Of a DNA stretch of 64,000 nt, positions 58,307 to 64,000 are shown one piece after another. The notes beneath the pieces are model-generated. The model had not been told where the DNA came from. It did not search any database and worked only from the letters and a program-made list of their open reading frames with translations. The stretch is taken from NCBI RefSeq assembly GCF_000725345.1, contig NZ_CP008852.1, positions 4,270,001-4,334,000 on the forward strand, given 5' to 3'. The stretch comes from Pelosinus sp. UFO1 (GTDB lineage Bacteria; Bacillota; Negativicutes; DSM-13327). A program made the position numbers and the translations under genes. The stretch's first letter is position 1. Every line of letters starts with the position of its first letter.

Positions 58307-59026
58307 TTACAATATTTTGGATAAAAATGCCTTTGTGCGTTCTTCTTTTGCGCTATTAAAAATTTGTTCAGGAGTCCCCTCTTCCACAAGACGTCCTTCA
58401 TCCATAAAGATAACACGGTCACCAACTTCACGGGCAAAACCCATTTCATGGGTAACAATCGCCATAGTCATACCTTCATGAGCCAAGGATTTCATAACAT
58501 CGAGTACTTCATTTACCATTTCTGGATCAAGAGCAGAAGTCGGTTCATCGAACAACATGACTTTCGGTCTCATCGCCAAGGCTCTCGCAATCGCGACCCG
58601 TTGCTGCTGTCCACCAGATAATTGTTCTGGATAAGCAGAAGCCTTATCACCTAAACCCACTTTCTCTAGTAAATCTAGTGCTACTTTTTCCGCTTCTGCT
58701 TTTGGCATTTTGCGTACTGTCATAGGTGCTAAGATTACATTTTCCAGGACAGATTTATGAGGGAACAAGTTAAAACGCTGAAATACCATTCCCACTTCTT
58801 CTCTTACCTTATTAATGTTCGCTTCGCTAGTCAGAGGAATACCATCTACCACGATTTCCCCTTCTGTTGGCTCTTCCAAATAATTAATGCAGCGAAGCAG
58901 CGTACTTTTACCTGAACCACTAGGTCCAATGATAACCACTACTTCTTTCTCTGCAATATGAGCATTAATGCCTTTCAATACATGAAGTGCACCAAATTTT
59001 TTGTGAATATTTTTAATGCTTATCAT
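58307..59026 (-). CDS. Polar amino acid ABC transporter, ATP-binding protein
   Basis: GlnQ/HisP-type ATPase powering uptake. Walker [18 protein letters not shown]-loop [17 protein letters not shown], signature [17 protein letters not shown], Walker [14 protein letters not shown] and the His in [11 protein letters not shown]. 239 residues. Its start overlaps the permease end by 14 bases. Confidence 0.94.
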   Translation of the reverse strand: MISIKNIHKKFGALHVLKGINAHIAEKEVVVIIGPSGSGKSTLLRCINYLEEPTEGEIVVDGIPLTSEANINKVREEVGMVFQRFNLFPHKSVLENVILAPMTVRKMPKAEAEKVALDLLEKVGLGDKASAYPEQLSGGQQQRVAIARALAMRPKVMLFDEPTSALDPEMVNEVLDVMKSLAHEGMTMAIVTHEMGFAREVGDRVIFMDEGRLVEEGTPEQIFNSAKEERTKAFLSKIL

Positions 59027-59678
59027 CGATCTTGTACCTCCGCTCCAAATAATCTACCAGGCGAGAAATAGTGAAGGTCATAATCAAATAAATAAATGCA
59101 ACAGATAACCATATCTCAAAGGATCCATAAGTACGAGCAATAATCAACTGTCCTCTTCTCGTAAGCTCTTCAAAGCCAATTACAGATACCAAGGAAGAAT
59201 CTTTCATCATCGCGATAAATTCATTACCAAGGGGCGGAATGATCCGTTTGAAAGCCTGGGGCAAAATAATATGATACATAGTCTGCCGCCAAGTCATCCC
59301 CAGGGAACGTCCTGCTTCCATTTGTCCTTTGTCAATAGACTGAATACCGCCACGGAAGATTTCAGCAACATAAGCACCACTGTTGATACTGCAAGCAGTA
59401 ATCGCAGCGATAAATGGATCAATTCGTTGTCCTACCAAAATAGGCAGAGCAAAATAAATAAGGAAGATCTGCACCAGTAAAGGTGTCCCACGAATAAAGT
59501 CAACATACACGGCAGCTAAGGCCTTAATAATCCATGTATTGGATAAACGGGCGATCCCAACAAACATCCCGATTAACATACCAAGACTTACACTAAATGC
59601 TGTAATTTGTACTGTAACCCCTGCACCGACTAATAAAAGCGGAAAGGATCGTACAACCAAATCAAAATCAAAGTTCAT
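59013..59678 (-). CDS. Polar amino acid ABC transporter, permease
   Basis: HisM/GlnP-type membrane subunit, about five helices, with the EAA loop [30 protein letters not shown]-type segment seen as [20 protein letters not shown]. One permease gene only, so it probably works as a homodimer. A frame opens at 59717, but AAGGGTGAAAACG precedes the ATG at 59678. It has its own promoter. Three candidate binding proteins follow upstream. Confidence 0.93.
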   Translation of the reverse strand: MNFDFDLVVRSFPLLLVGAGVTVQITAFSVSLGMLIGMFVGIARLSNTWIIKALAAVYVDFIRGTPLLVQIFLIYFALPILVGQRIDPFIAAITACSINSGAYVAEIFRGGIQSIDKGQMEAGRSLGMTWRQTMYHIILPQAFKRIIPPLGNEFIAMMKDSSLVSVIGFEELTRRGQLIIARTYGSFEIWLSVAFIYLIMTFTISRLVDYLERRYKIDDKH

Positions 59679-59734
59679 CGTTTTCACCCTTAATTCAAAA
59701 AATATACATACATGCATATTAATGCAATACTATG

Positions 59735-59762
59735 ATTATAACATACAGCATAACACTGTCAA
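59735..59762 (-). promoter_or_regulatory. Promoter of the permease-ATPase pair
   Basis: TTGACA, 16 bases, TATAAT on the minus strand. Confidence 0.7.
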
Positions 59763-59807
59763 TCCTATTTCTAAAAACCCTTGATGCCCTTTAAACATAG
59801 ACCTTTC

Positions 59808-59836
59808 AACCACAAAGGTACAAAGGATATAAGGGG
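59808..59836. repeat. Left half of a family A unit
   Basis: AACCACAAAGGTACAAAGGAT without a right arm, 20 bases before a family B unit. Confidence 0.75.
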
Positions 59837-59856
59837 GATAATTTAACGCGTTTTTT

Positions 59857-59930
59857 AACCGCAGAGGCACAGAGAAGGGATTGATAGAGTTAAAAAAATC
59901 TCCCTCTGCGTACTCTGCGCCTCTGCGGTT
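59857..59930. repeat. Family B palindromic repeat unit
   Basis: AACCGCAGAGGCACAGAGAA opposite a GTACTCTGCGCCTCTGCGGTT arm. The loop GGGATTGATAGAGTTAAAAA is shared with 61076-61157, so the two arose by local duplication. Confidence 0.85.
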
Positions 59931-59944
59931 AGTTATTTCCCCTA

Positions 59945-60015
59945 TGTTTTGTATTGAAAAAGTAATACAAGCTTAAATTGCATAGAGGAACAATCGAACC
60001 ACAAAGACACGAAGG
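59945..60015. repeat. Duplicated intergenic segment, copy 1 (pair at 60975-61045)
   Basis: TGTTTTGTATTGAAAAAGTA followed by a similar tail up to a family A left arm. The same segment lies downstream of the next binding-protein gene. Confidence 0.75.
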
Positions 60016-60060
60016 ATTTCTTTTCGAGCTACGCTAATGACATTGTATCTTAGTGTTCGA
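59997..60060 (+). repeat. Worn family A unit
   Basis: Left arm AACCACAAAGACACGAAGGA is good; the right side (CATTGTATCTTAGTGTTC) and mini-hairpin are degraded. Confidence 0.65.
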
Positions 60061-60084
60061 AAAACTTATTATTTCTAGATAATA

Positions 60085-60113
60085 ATAAGACGCAACATTA
60101 TATTGCGTCTTAT
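60085..60113 (-). terminator. Terminator of binding-protein gene 1
   Basis: ATAAGACGCAA / TTGCGTCTTAT, 11 perfect pairs, followed by TATTATC on the minus strand. Confidence 0.85.
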
Positions 60114-60125
60114 AGAGGCATTTTA

Positions 60126-60902
60126 TTATTGAGGTTTTTTCCCAAACCATTTCATGTAAATCTTTTCGTACTCGCCATTTTTTTTCAGTTCATCTAAAGC
60201 TTTATTCACTTTTTCAGCTAATTCTGTGTTTTTCTTGGTTACTGCCATACCATATTCTTCTGCATTCATAATATCGCCAACTAGCTTGGCATTTTTTTCG
60301 CCGCTTTTTGTTAAATAATATTCATTTACTGGTAAGTCATTCACTACTGCGTCTACCCCACCAGCTTTAAGTTCCATGTAAGCTTCTGAGTTACTATTGT
60401 ACTCTCTTACATTAGCATCTTTTATTTTTCTAGCTTCTTCAGCGCCTGTAGTACCAATCTGTACAGCAATTTTTTTGCCTTCTAAGTCTTTGAAACTCTT
60501 GATCGTAGTATTATCGCTCTTAACTACAATAGACAAGCCTGATTTATAGTAAGGTTTAGAAAAAGCAATCTTTTTGCTACGTTCTTCTGTAATACTCATA
60601 CCAGAAACAATCATATCAATATTGCCTGCTTCTAGAGCAGGAATCAAACCATCAAAACCGATATTCTGAATTTCTGTTTCATAACCCATTTGTTTTGCAA
60701 CTGCCCGTGCTAAATCCATGTCAAAGCCAACATATTCTTTATTGCCTTCCTCTTGAAATTCAAAAGGCGGAAATGTCATTTCAGCACCAATCTTAAGTAC
60801 CTTCGCTTTTCCCGTATCAGCAGCCTTTTGACCACAGCCAACTAACCCCAAAGATAGTAGGAAAATTCCTACAACAAGTAAGCTCATCATTTTCTTAGAC
60901 AA
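60126..60902 (-). CDS. Amino acid ABC transporter substrate-binding lipoprotein 1
   Basis: Family 3 solute-binding protein. Lipobox VGCG at about residue 23, then the domain with GFDMDLARAVAKQMG, VSGMSITEERSKKIAFSKPYYKSG and AVQIGTTGAEEARKI. 258 residues, TTG start behind GGGGAGG. Closest of three paralogs to the permease. Unlike the other two it lacks a clear TTGACT promoter. Its ligand pocket text differs slightly from genes 2 and 3, so the three may bind different ligands or share one permease. Confidence 0.93.
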   Translation of the reverse strand: MSKKMMSLLVVGIFLLSLGLVGCGQKAADTGKAKVLKIGAEMTFPPFEFQEEGNKEYVGFDMDLARAVAKQMGYETEIQNIGFDGLIPALEAGNIDMIVSGMSITEERSKKIAFSKPYYKSGLSIVVKSDNTTIKSFKDLEGKKIAVQIGTTGAEEARKIKDANVREYNSNSEAYMELKAGGVDAVVNDLPVNEYYLTKSGEKNAKLVGDIMNAEEYGMAVTKKNTELAEKVNKALDELKKNGEYEKIYMKWFGKKPQ

Positions 60903-60974
60903 CCAAAAAACCTCCCCATAACTCTCTATTTATTTTCCCTATATCATTTTACATCTTTTTGCCAAATCATCAAG

Positions 60975-61045
60975 TGTTTTGTATTGAAAAAGTAGTACAA
61001 AGTTAAAATTCGTAGAGGAAAAGCTTGAACCGCAAAGACACGAAG
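60975..61045. repeat. Duplicated intergenic segment, copy 2
   Basis: Matches 59945-60015 including the approach to the family A left arm. Confidence 0.75.
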
Positions 61046-61056
61046 GACACAAAGGG
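61027..61056. repeat. Left half of a family A unit
   Basis: AACCGCAAAGACACGAAGGA then CACAAAGGGGG, without a right arm. Confidence 0.75.
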
Positions 61057-61075
61057 GGTTATTTATACTTTTTTT

Positions 61076-61157
61076 AACCGCAGAGGTGCAGAGAGCACAG
61101 AGAAGGGATTGATAGAGTTAAAAAATTCTCCTCTGCGTACTCTGTGCCTCTGCGGTT
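61076..61157. repeat. Family B palindromic repeat unit
   Basis: AACCGCAGAGGTGCAGAGAG opposite a GTACTCTGTGCCTCTGCGGTT arm. Loop almost the same as 59857-59930. Confidence 0.85.
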
Positions 61158-61194
61158 AGTTATTTTCCCCTCGCCTTTTTCTAAAAAACACAAA

Positions 61195-61235
61195 AAGCAC
61201 AGGCGAGCTTCATATTCTGAAACCCGCCTGTGCTT
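61195..61235 (-). terminator. Terminator of binding-protein gene 2
   Basis: AAGCACAGGCG / CGCCTGTGCTT, 11 perfect pairs, followed by TTTGTGTTTTTT on the minus strand. Confidence 0.88.
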
Positions 61236-61262
61236 ATTCTCTCATTTAACACAATTCTATTA

Positions 61263-62033
61263 CTAAGGTTTTTTGCCAAACCATTTTACATAGATTTTTT
61301 CGTATTCGCCATTCTTCTTAAGTTCATCGATGGCTTTGTCTATCTGAGTGGCTAATTCTTTGTTCTTGCCAGAAGCAGCGATACCATAATCTTCAGCAGT
61401 CAGCGGCTCGCCGACCATTTTAGCATCTTTGCCGCCTGCTTTTGCAATGTAGTATTCATTAACTGGTTTATCATTGACAACAGCATCCACACCGCCAGCC
61501 TTAAGTTCTAAAAAAGCTTCAGGAGCACTGTTAAACTCGCGAATTTGCGCATTTTTCACTTTTTTCGCTTCATCAGCACCAGTAGTACCGATTTGAACAG
61601 CGATTTTTTTGCCTTCTAAATCATTAAAGGTTTTAATGGAATTGTTATCAGTTTTGACCACCATAGTTAAGCCAGATTTATAGTAAGGTTTTGAAAAGCT
61701 AACCTTTTTTGCTCTTTCTTCTGTGATTGTCATAGCGGAAATCGCTACATCAATATTATTTGCTTCCAGAGCAGGAATAAGTCCATCGAAACCCATATTT
61801 TGAATTTGAACTTCAGCTCCCATCTGTTTACCTATAGCTTTAATTAAATCAATATCAAAGCCAACATATTCTTTTGTACCTTCATCTTGGAACTCAAAAG
61901 GAGCAAAAGCTGCTTCTGAACCAACTTTAAGAACTTTTGCAGGCTTAGCAGCCTCTTGTTTGCCACAACCTACCAAACCCAAGGATAAAATAAATACTCC
62001 CACAATGAACAAACTCATTATTTTTTTAGACAT
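61263..62033 (-). CDS. Amino acid ABC transporter substrate-binding lipoprotein 2
   Basis: Paralog of the flanking binding proteins, with lipobox VGCG, GFDIDLIKAIGKQMG, ISAMTITEERAKKVSFSKPYY and the same AVQIGTTGADEAKKV block. 256 residues from the ATG at 62033 (GGGGGAAGGAATA before it); a frame opening at 62099 would start in the promoter region. It has its own promoter and terminator, so it can be expressed apart from the permease. Confidence 0.93.
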   Translation of the reverse strand: MSKKIMSLFIVGVFILSLGLVGCGKQEAAKPAKVLKVGSEAAFAPFEFQDEGTKEYVGFDIDLIKAIGKQMGAEVQIQNMGFDGLIPALEANNIDVAISAMTITEERAKKVSFSKPYYKSGLTMVVKTDNNSIKTFNDLEGKKIAVQIGTTGADEAKKVKNAQIREFNSAPEAFLELKAGGVDAVVNDKPVNEYYIAKAGGKDAKMVGEPLTAEDYGIAASGKNKELATQIDKAIDELKKNGEYEKIYVKWFGKKP

Positions 62034-62079
62034 TATTCCTTCCCCCTCAACTCTTTCTTGTAATCTTGTAATGTTAATA

Positions 62080-62109
62080 ATTATACATACTACCCGCATA
62101 ATTAGTCAA
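62080..62109 (-). promoter_or_regulatory. Promoter of binding-protein gene 2
   Basis: TTGACT, 18 bases, TATAAT on the minus strand, the same boxes and spacing as gene 3. Confidence 0.7.
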
Positions 62110-62134
62110 CGTTTTTTTGAAAATTTATAAGAAA

Positions 62135-62160
62135 AAGAACTCGGTTTTCACCAAGTTCTT
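62135..62160 (-). terminator. Terminator of binding-protein gene 3
   Basis: AAGAACTxGG / CCxAGTTCTT hairpin, then TTTTTCTTAT on the minus strand. Confidence 0.8.
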
Positions 62161-62186
62161 CAATGTATACAGAATACTTTATATTA

Positions 62187-62960
62187 TTAATTCCCTGGTT
62201 TTTTACCAAACCATTTTACGTATATTTTCTCATATTCGCCATTCTTTTTAATCTCTTCCAGTGCCTTATCTAGTTTGCCTGCTAACTCTGTATTCTTCTT
62301 AGCAACAGCAATACCATATTCTTCTGCTTGCTGAGGCTCGCCAACAGCTTTGGCATCTTTACTACCTGATTTTGCAATATAGTATTCATTTACAGGTTTG
62401 TCATTCACTACGGCATCCACGCCACCTGCTTTTAATTCCATGAAAGCTTCTGGTGCATTATTAAATTCACGAACCTGAGCATCCTTAATTTTCTTAGCTT
62501 CTGTTGCACCTGTTGTACCGATCTGTACAGCAATTTTCTTACCCTCTAGATCTTTGAAACTTTTGATCGCGGTATTATCGTTTTTCACTACAATTGTTAA
62601 GCCAGATTGATAATAAGGTTTGGTAAAATTAACTTTTTGGCTTCTAGCATCAGTAATCGTCATACCAGCAATAGCTACATCAATACTGTTAACTTCTAGA
62701 CCTGGGATCAATCCATCAAAATTCATATTTTGAATTTGTACTTCATACCCCATCTGTTTACCAAGTGCTTTTATCAAATCTACATCAAAGCCAACATACT
62801 CTTTTGATTTTTCATCTTGAAACTCAAAAGGCGCAAACCCTGCATCCGTACCCACCTTTAACACCTTAGCAGTAGTTGCTGCATCTTTGCCACACCCAAC
62901 TAAACCAAATGATGCGATAAGCACCATTAACATTATCAACGACATAATCTTCTTCGACAT
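62187..62960 (-). CDS. Amino acid ABC transporter substrate-binding lipoprotein 3
   Basis: Third tandem paralog, 257 residues. Lipobox VGCG; GFDVDLIKALGKQMG, IAGMTITDARSQKVNFTKPYYQSG and AVQIGTTGATEAKKI. It is closer to gene 2 than to gene 1 in the loops read by eye. AGGAGG lies before the ATG. First gene of the cluster in the direction of transcription, with its own strong promoter. Confidence 0.93.
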   Translation of the reverse strand: MSKKIMSLIMLMVLIASFGLVGCGKDAATTAKVLKVGTDAGFAPFEFQDEKSKEYVGFDVDLIKALGKQMGYEVQIQNMNFDGLIPGLEVNSIDVAIAGMTITDARSQKVNFTKPYYQSGLTIVVKNDNTAIKSFKDLEGKKIAVQIGTTGATEAKKIKDAQVREFNNAPEAFMELKAGGVDAVVNDKPVNEYYIAKSGSKDAKAVGEPQQAEEYGIAVAKKNTELAGKLDKALEEIKKNGEYEKIYVKWFGKKPGN

Positions 62961-63001
62961 CCCATATACCTCCTGTTGAACTTCTTCGTTTTATATTTAT
63001 A

Positions 63002-63031
63002 ATTATACACTTTTATTGTATATTTAGTCAA
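63002..63031 (-). promoter_or_regulatory. Promoter of binding-protein gene 3
   Basis: TTGACT, 18 bases, TATAAT on the minus strand. Confidence 0.7.
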
Positions 63032-63074
63032 TACTTTGTTGTAACTTTTTTATAGTACATGAGAGGAATTGTGC

Positions 63075-63100
63075 GAACCACGAAGACACAAAGGATAATA
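63075..63100. repeat. Left half of a family A unit
   Basis: AACCACGAAGACACAAAGGAT without a right arm. Confidence 0.7.
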
Positions 63101-63115
63101 ACGGATTAGGATACT

Positions 63116-63197
63116 AACCACAGAGGCGCAGAGGACACAGAGAAGAGATAGATAGGATGAAAGACTCCCTCATCGCACTCTGCGCCTCTGCGGTTAA
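63116..63197. repeat. Family B palindromic repeat unit
   Basis: AACCACAGAGGCGCAGAGG opposite a GCACTCTGCGCCTCTGCGGTT arm. Confidence 0.85.
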
Positions 63198-63252
63198 ATC
63201 ACTTTTCCTCAATCTCTTCCACAAAACGCATATATTCTAACATAATAAAAAA

Positions 63253-63276
63253 GCTCGGATGATTTCTCATCCGAGC
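63253..63276 (-). terminator. Terminator of the second zinc-ribbon gene
   Basis: GCTCGGATGA / TCATCCGAGC, 10 perfect pairs, followed by six T on the minus strand. Confidence 0.9.
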
Positions 63277-63291
63277 AGCATTACATATTTA

Positions 63292-63582
63292 TTATCTTTG
63301 AGCGGCAAAACATTCGCGACAGTAAACCGGTCTATCATTACGAGGTTTAAATGGTACTTGTGTGGTTATTCCACATCCGGCACAAATTACCTCATGCATT
63401 TCACGTTGCGTTGTTTGACGATCCCCACCATCGCGACTACGTTTTTTAGCATCACGGCACTCGCGACAACGTGCAGGCTCATTTTCAAATCCCTTTTCCT
63501 CATAAAACTCTTGTTCCCCTACCGTAAACACGAAATCTACGCCACAGTCTTTACACTTTAGAGTTTTGTCCTGAAAAGCCAT
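63292..63582 (-). CDS. Double zinc-ribbon protein, paralog 2
   Basis: 96 residues, same plan as 25602-25910: CKDC...CREC (residues about 10-42) and CAGC...CREC (about 66-92), with the shared EQEFYEEKGFENEPARC and RPVYCREC blocks. The linker is shorter and lacks the Gly-rich part. GGTGAGGGGA before the ATG at 63582 sets the start. The transcript would begin at a strong promoter (63861-63889) and carry a long folded leader (63600-63854). Function unknown. Confidence 0.82.
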   Translation of the reverse strand: MAFQDKTLKCKDCGVDFVFTVGEQEFYEEKGFENEPARCRECRDAKKRSRDGGDRQTTQREMHEVICAGCGITTQVPFKPRNDRPVYCRECFAAQR

Positions 63583-63599
63583 TAAAGAAATCCCCTCAC

Positions 63600-63854
63600 C
63601 TTTGTGAATTTTAAGGACCACACTGCTTAGCTGACCTGGTCTTTGCCCCCACACCCGCCTGCTGGAAGGTTCGCTAATAAGAATTCAATCTCCTCACTAC
63701 TGCCACTCTCGAATCTAGCTGACGTAGCTAATAACTCGGCAGGACTTACCCCTAAACCGCACCATGCTCAGAGCCACTTTGGACTCCTTATGTGGATCGT
63801 TTCGCCTGCGACTGGCCTCGACTTTCAACCACAGACCTAAGCAATAGGTTCTTA
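63600..63854 (-). ncRNA. Long structured leader RNA, possibly raiA-type
   Basis: About 255 bases, GC-richer than the surroundings and without a credible reading frame, directly after a consensus promoter. On the minus strand: TGTGG / CCACA closing stem, a CTGCC / GGCAG stem around TAGCT-acgtc-AGCTA, and conserved-looking single strands such as GGGGTAAGTCC and GAGGAGATTGAATTC. The nearby hpf (raiA) gene and the position fit the raiA RNA motif of Firmicutes; this identity is from memory and unproven. Other possibilities are a riboswitch or an independent RNA. Confidence 0.55.
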
Positions 63855-63860
63855 TGTTAT

Positions 63861-63889
63861 AGTATAGGTTTTTTTATAGGTAAATGCAA
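63861..63889 (-). promoter_or_regulatory. Promoter of the structured RNA / zinc-ribbon transcript
   Basis: TTGCAT, 17 bases, TATACT on the minus strand, in an A/T-rich surrounding. Confidence 0.75.
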
Positions 63890-63931
63890 GCCCATAATCG
63901 ATCTTTTTTTGAAGATAAATTAATTCATAAC

Positions 63932-64000
63932 CTACTCATGTAAGCACTCTTCCATCAAGGCAGATTGAACCCGTTCTATAACCTCTTGCCAGTCACCAAT
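63932..64000 (-). CDS. C-terminal end of an unidentified protein (5' part outside)
   Basis: An open frame of 22 codons enters from the right edge and stops at TAG (63934-63932). It reads DWQEVIERVQSALMEECLHE near the end, an amphipathic helix. Too short to name. It is accepted because the frame is open to the edge and the promoter of the next transcript follows right after it. Confidence 0.4.
   Translation of the reverse strand: MGDWQEVIERVQSALMEECLHE

Larger units (their letters stand above)
59679..60125. other. Intergenic region between permease and binding-protein gene 1
   Basis: About 450 bases with the permease promoter, a half A plus full B unit, a segment repeated at 60975, a worn A unit and a terminator. 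No gene seen. Confidence 0.7.
60903..61262. other. Intergenic region between binding-protein genes 1 and 2
   Basis: 360 bases: the duplicated segment 60975-61045, a half A plus full B unit, and the terminator of gene 2. No gene. Confidence 0.7.
62961..63291. other. Intergenic region upstream of binding-protein gene 3
   Basis: 330 bases with the gene 3 promoter, a half A plus full B unit, and the zinc-ribbon terminator. No gene. Confidence 0.7.

Noticed and set aside
63600-63854. tmRNA, RNase P RNA or SRP RNA
   Set aside because: The key conserved sequences of these RNAs were not found on either strand.

Overview
This window looks like a piece of chromosome from a diderm, spore-forming Firmicute of the Negativicutes, most likely a Sporomusaceae (Pelosinus-like) anaerobe. 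The reasons are the Firmicutes gene orders ftsE-ftsX-M23-ctp-minJ-uvrB-uvrA and PHP-rapZ-yvcK-whiA, a SCIFF peptide, rubredoxin, a split transketolase, an NrfHA nitrite reductase with ResB/CcsB haem ligation genes, and moderate to low GC. The genus is inferred, not shown. Almost every gene lies on the minus strand. Only accC, a GNAT acetyltransferase and two small orphan genes are on the plus strand.

Layout. 1-900: SCIFF peptide and its radical SAM maturase (cut by the window edge). 1091-4022: TRAP dicarboxylate-type transporter with fused DctQM. 4366-6582: pta and an unknown secreted protein. 6708-10777: resB-ccsB-nrfH-nrfA, respiratory ammonification with its own cytochrome c assembly. 10893-15704: deacetylase, whiA, yvcK, rapZ, PHP phosphoesterase. 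15845-20399: bioA-D-F-W and an S-component-like membrane gene behind two BirA operators. 20973-25265: namA, HAD hydrolase, holin-like protein, ogt, mdh. 25602-28600: zinc-ribbon protein, DUF3231-like protein, rubredoxin, TPM protein, lemA. 28685-37458: uvrC, accC, uvrA, uvrB. 37617-43088: minJ, ctp, M23 hydrolase, ftsX, ftsE. 43332-45690: nitroreductase, acetyltransferase, M50 protease. 45878-53762: split transketolase, yitT, csaB, DUF5693, DUF2993, prfB with programmed frameshift. 53964-58176: secA, a small orphan, hpf, csp. 58307-62960: polar amino-acid ABC transporter with three tandem binding proteins. 63292-63889: second zinc-ribbon gene behind a strong promoter and a long structured leader.

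The most unusual content is between the genes. About 25 palindromic units of two related families sit in the intergenic spaces. Family B has arms of the kind AACCRCAGAGG...CCTCTGYGGTT. Family A has arms AACCACAAAG...CTTTGTGGTT plus an inner mini-hairpin whose two sides change together. Some copies carry long conserved flanks and look like mobile units. One 259-bp segment was duplicated in tandem with the start of ccsB, and one half-unit now codes for the end of ResB. A separate 103-nt element occurs twice, 30 kb apart, with one difference. Two further structured segments (35270-35387 and 63600-63854) look like non-coding RNAs or element ends.

All functional calls rest on reading motifs and gene order by eye. 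No database search was run.
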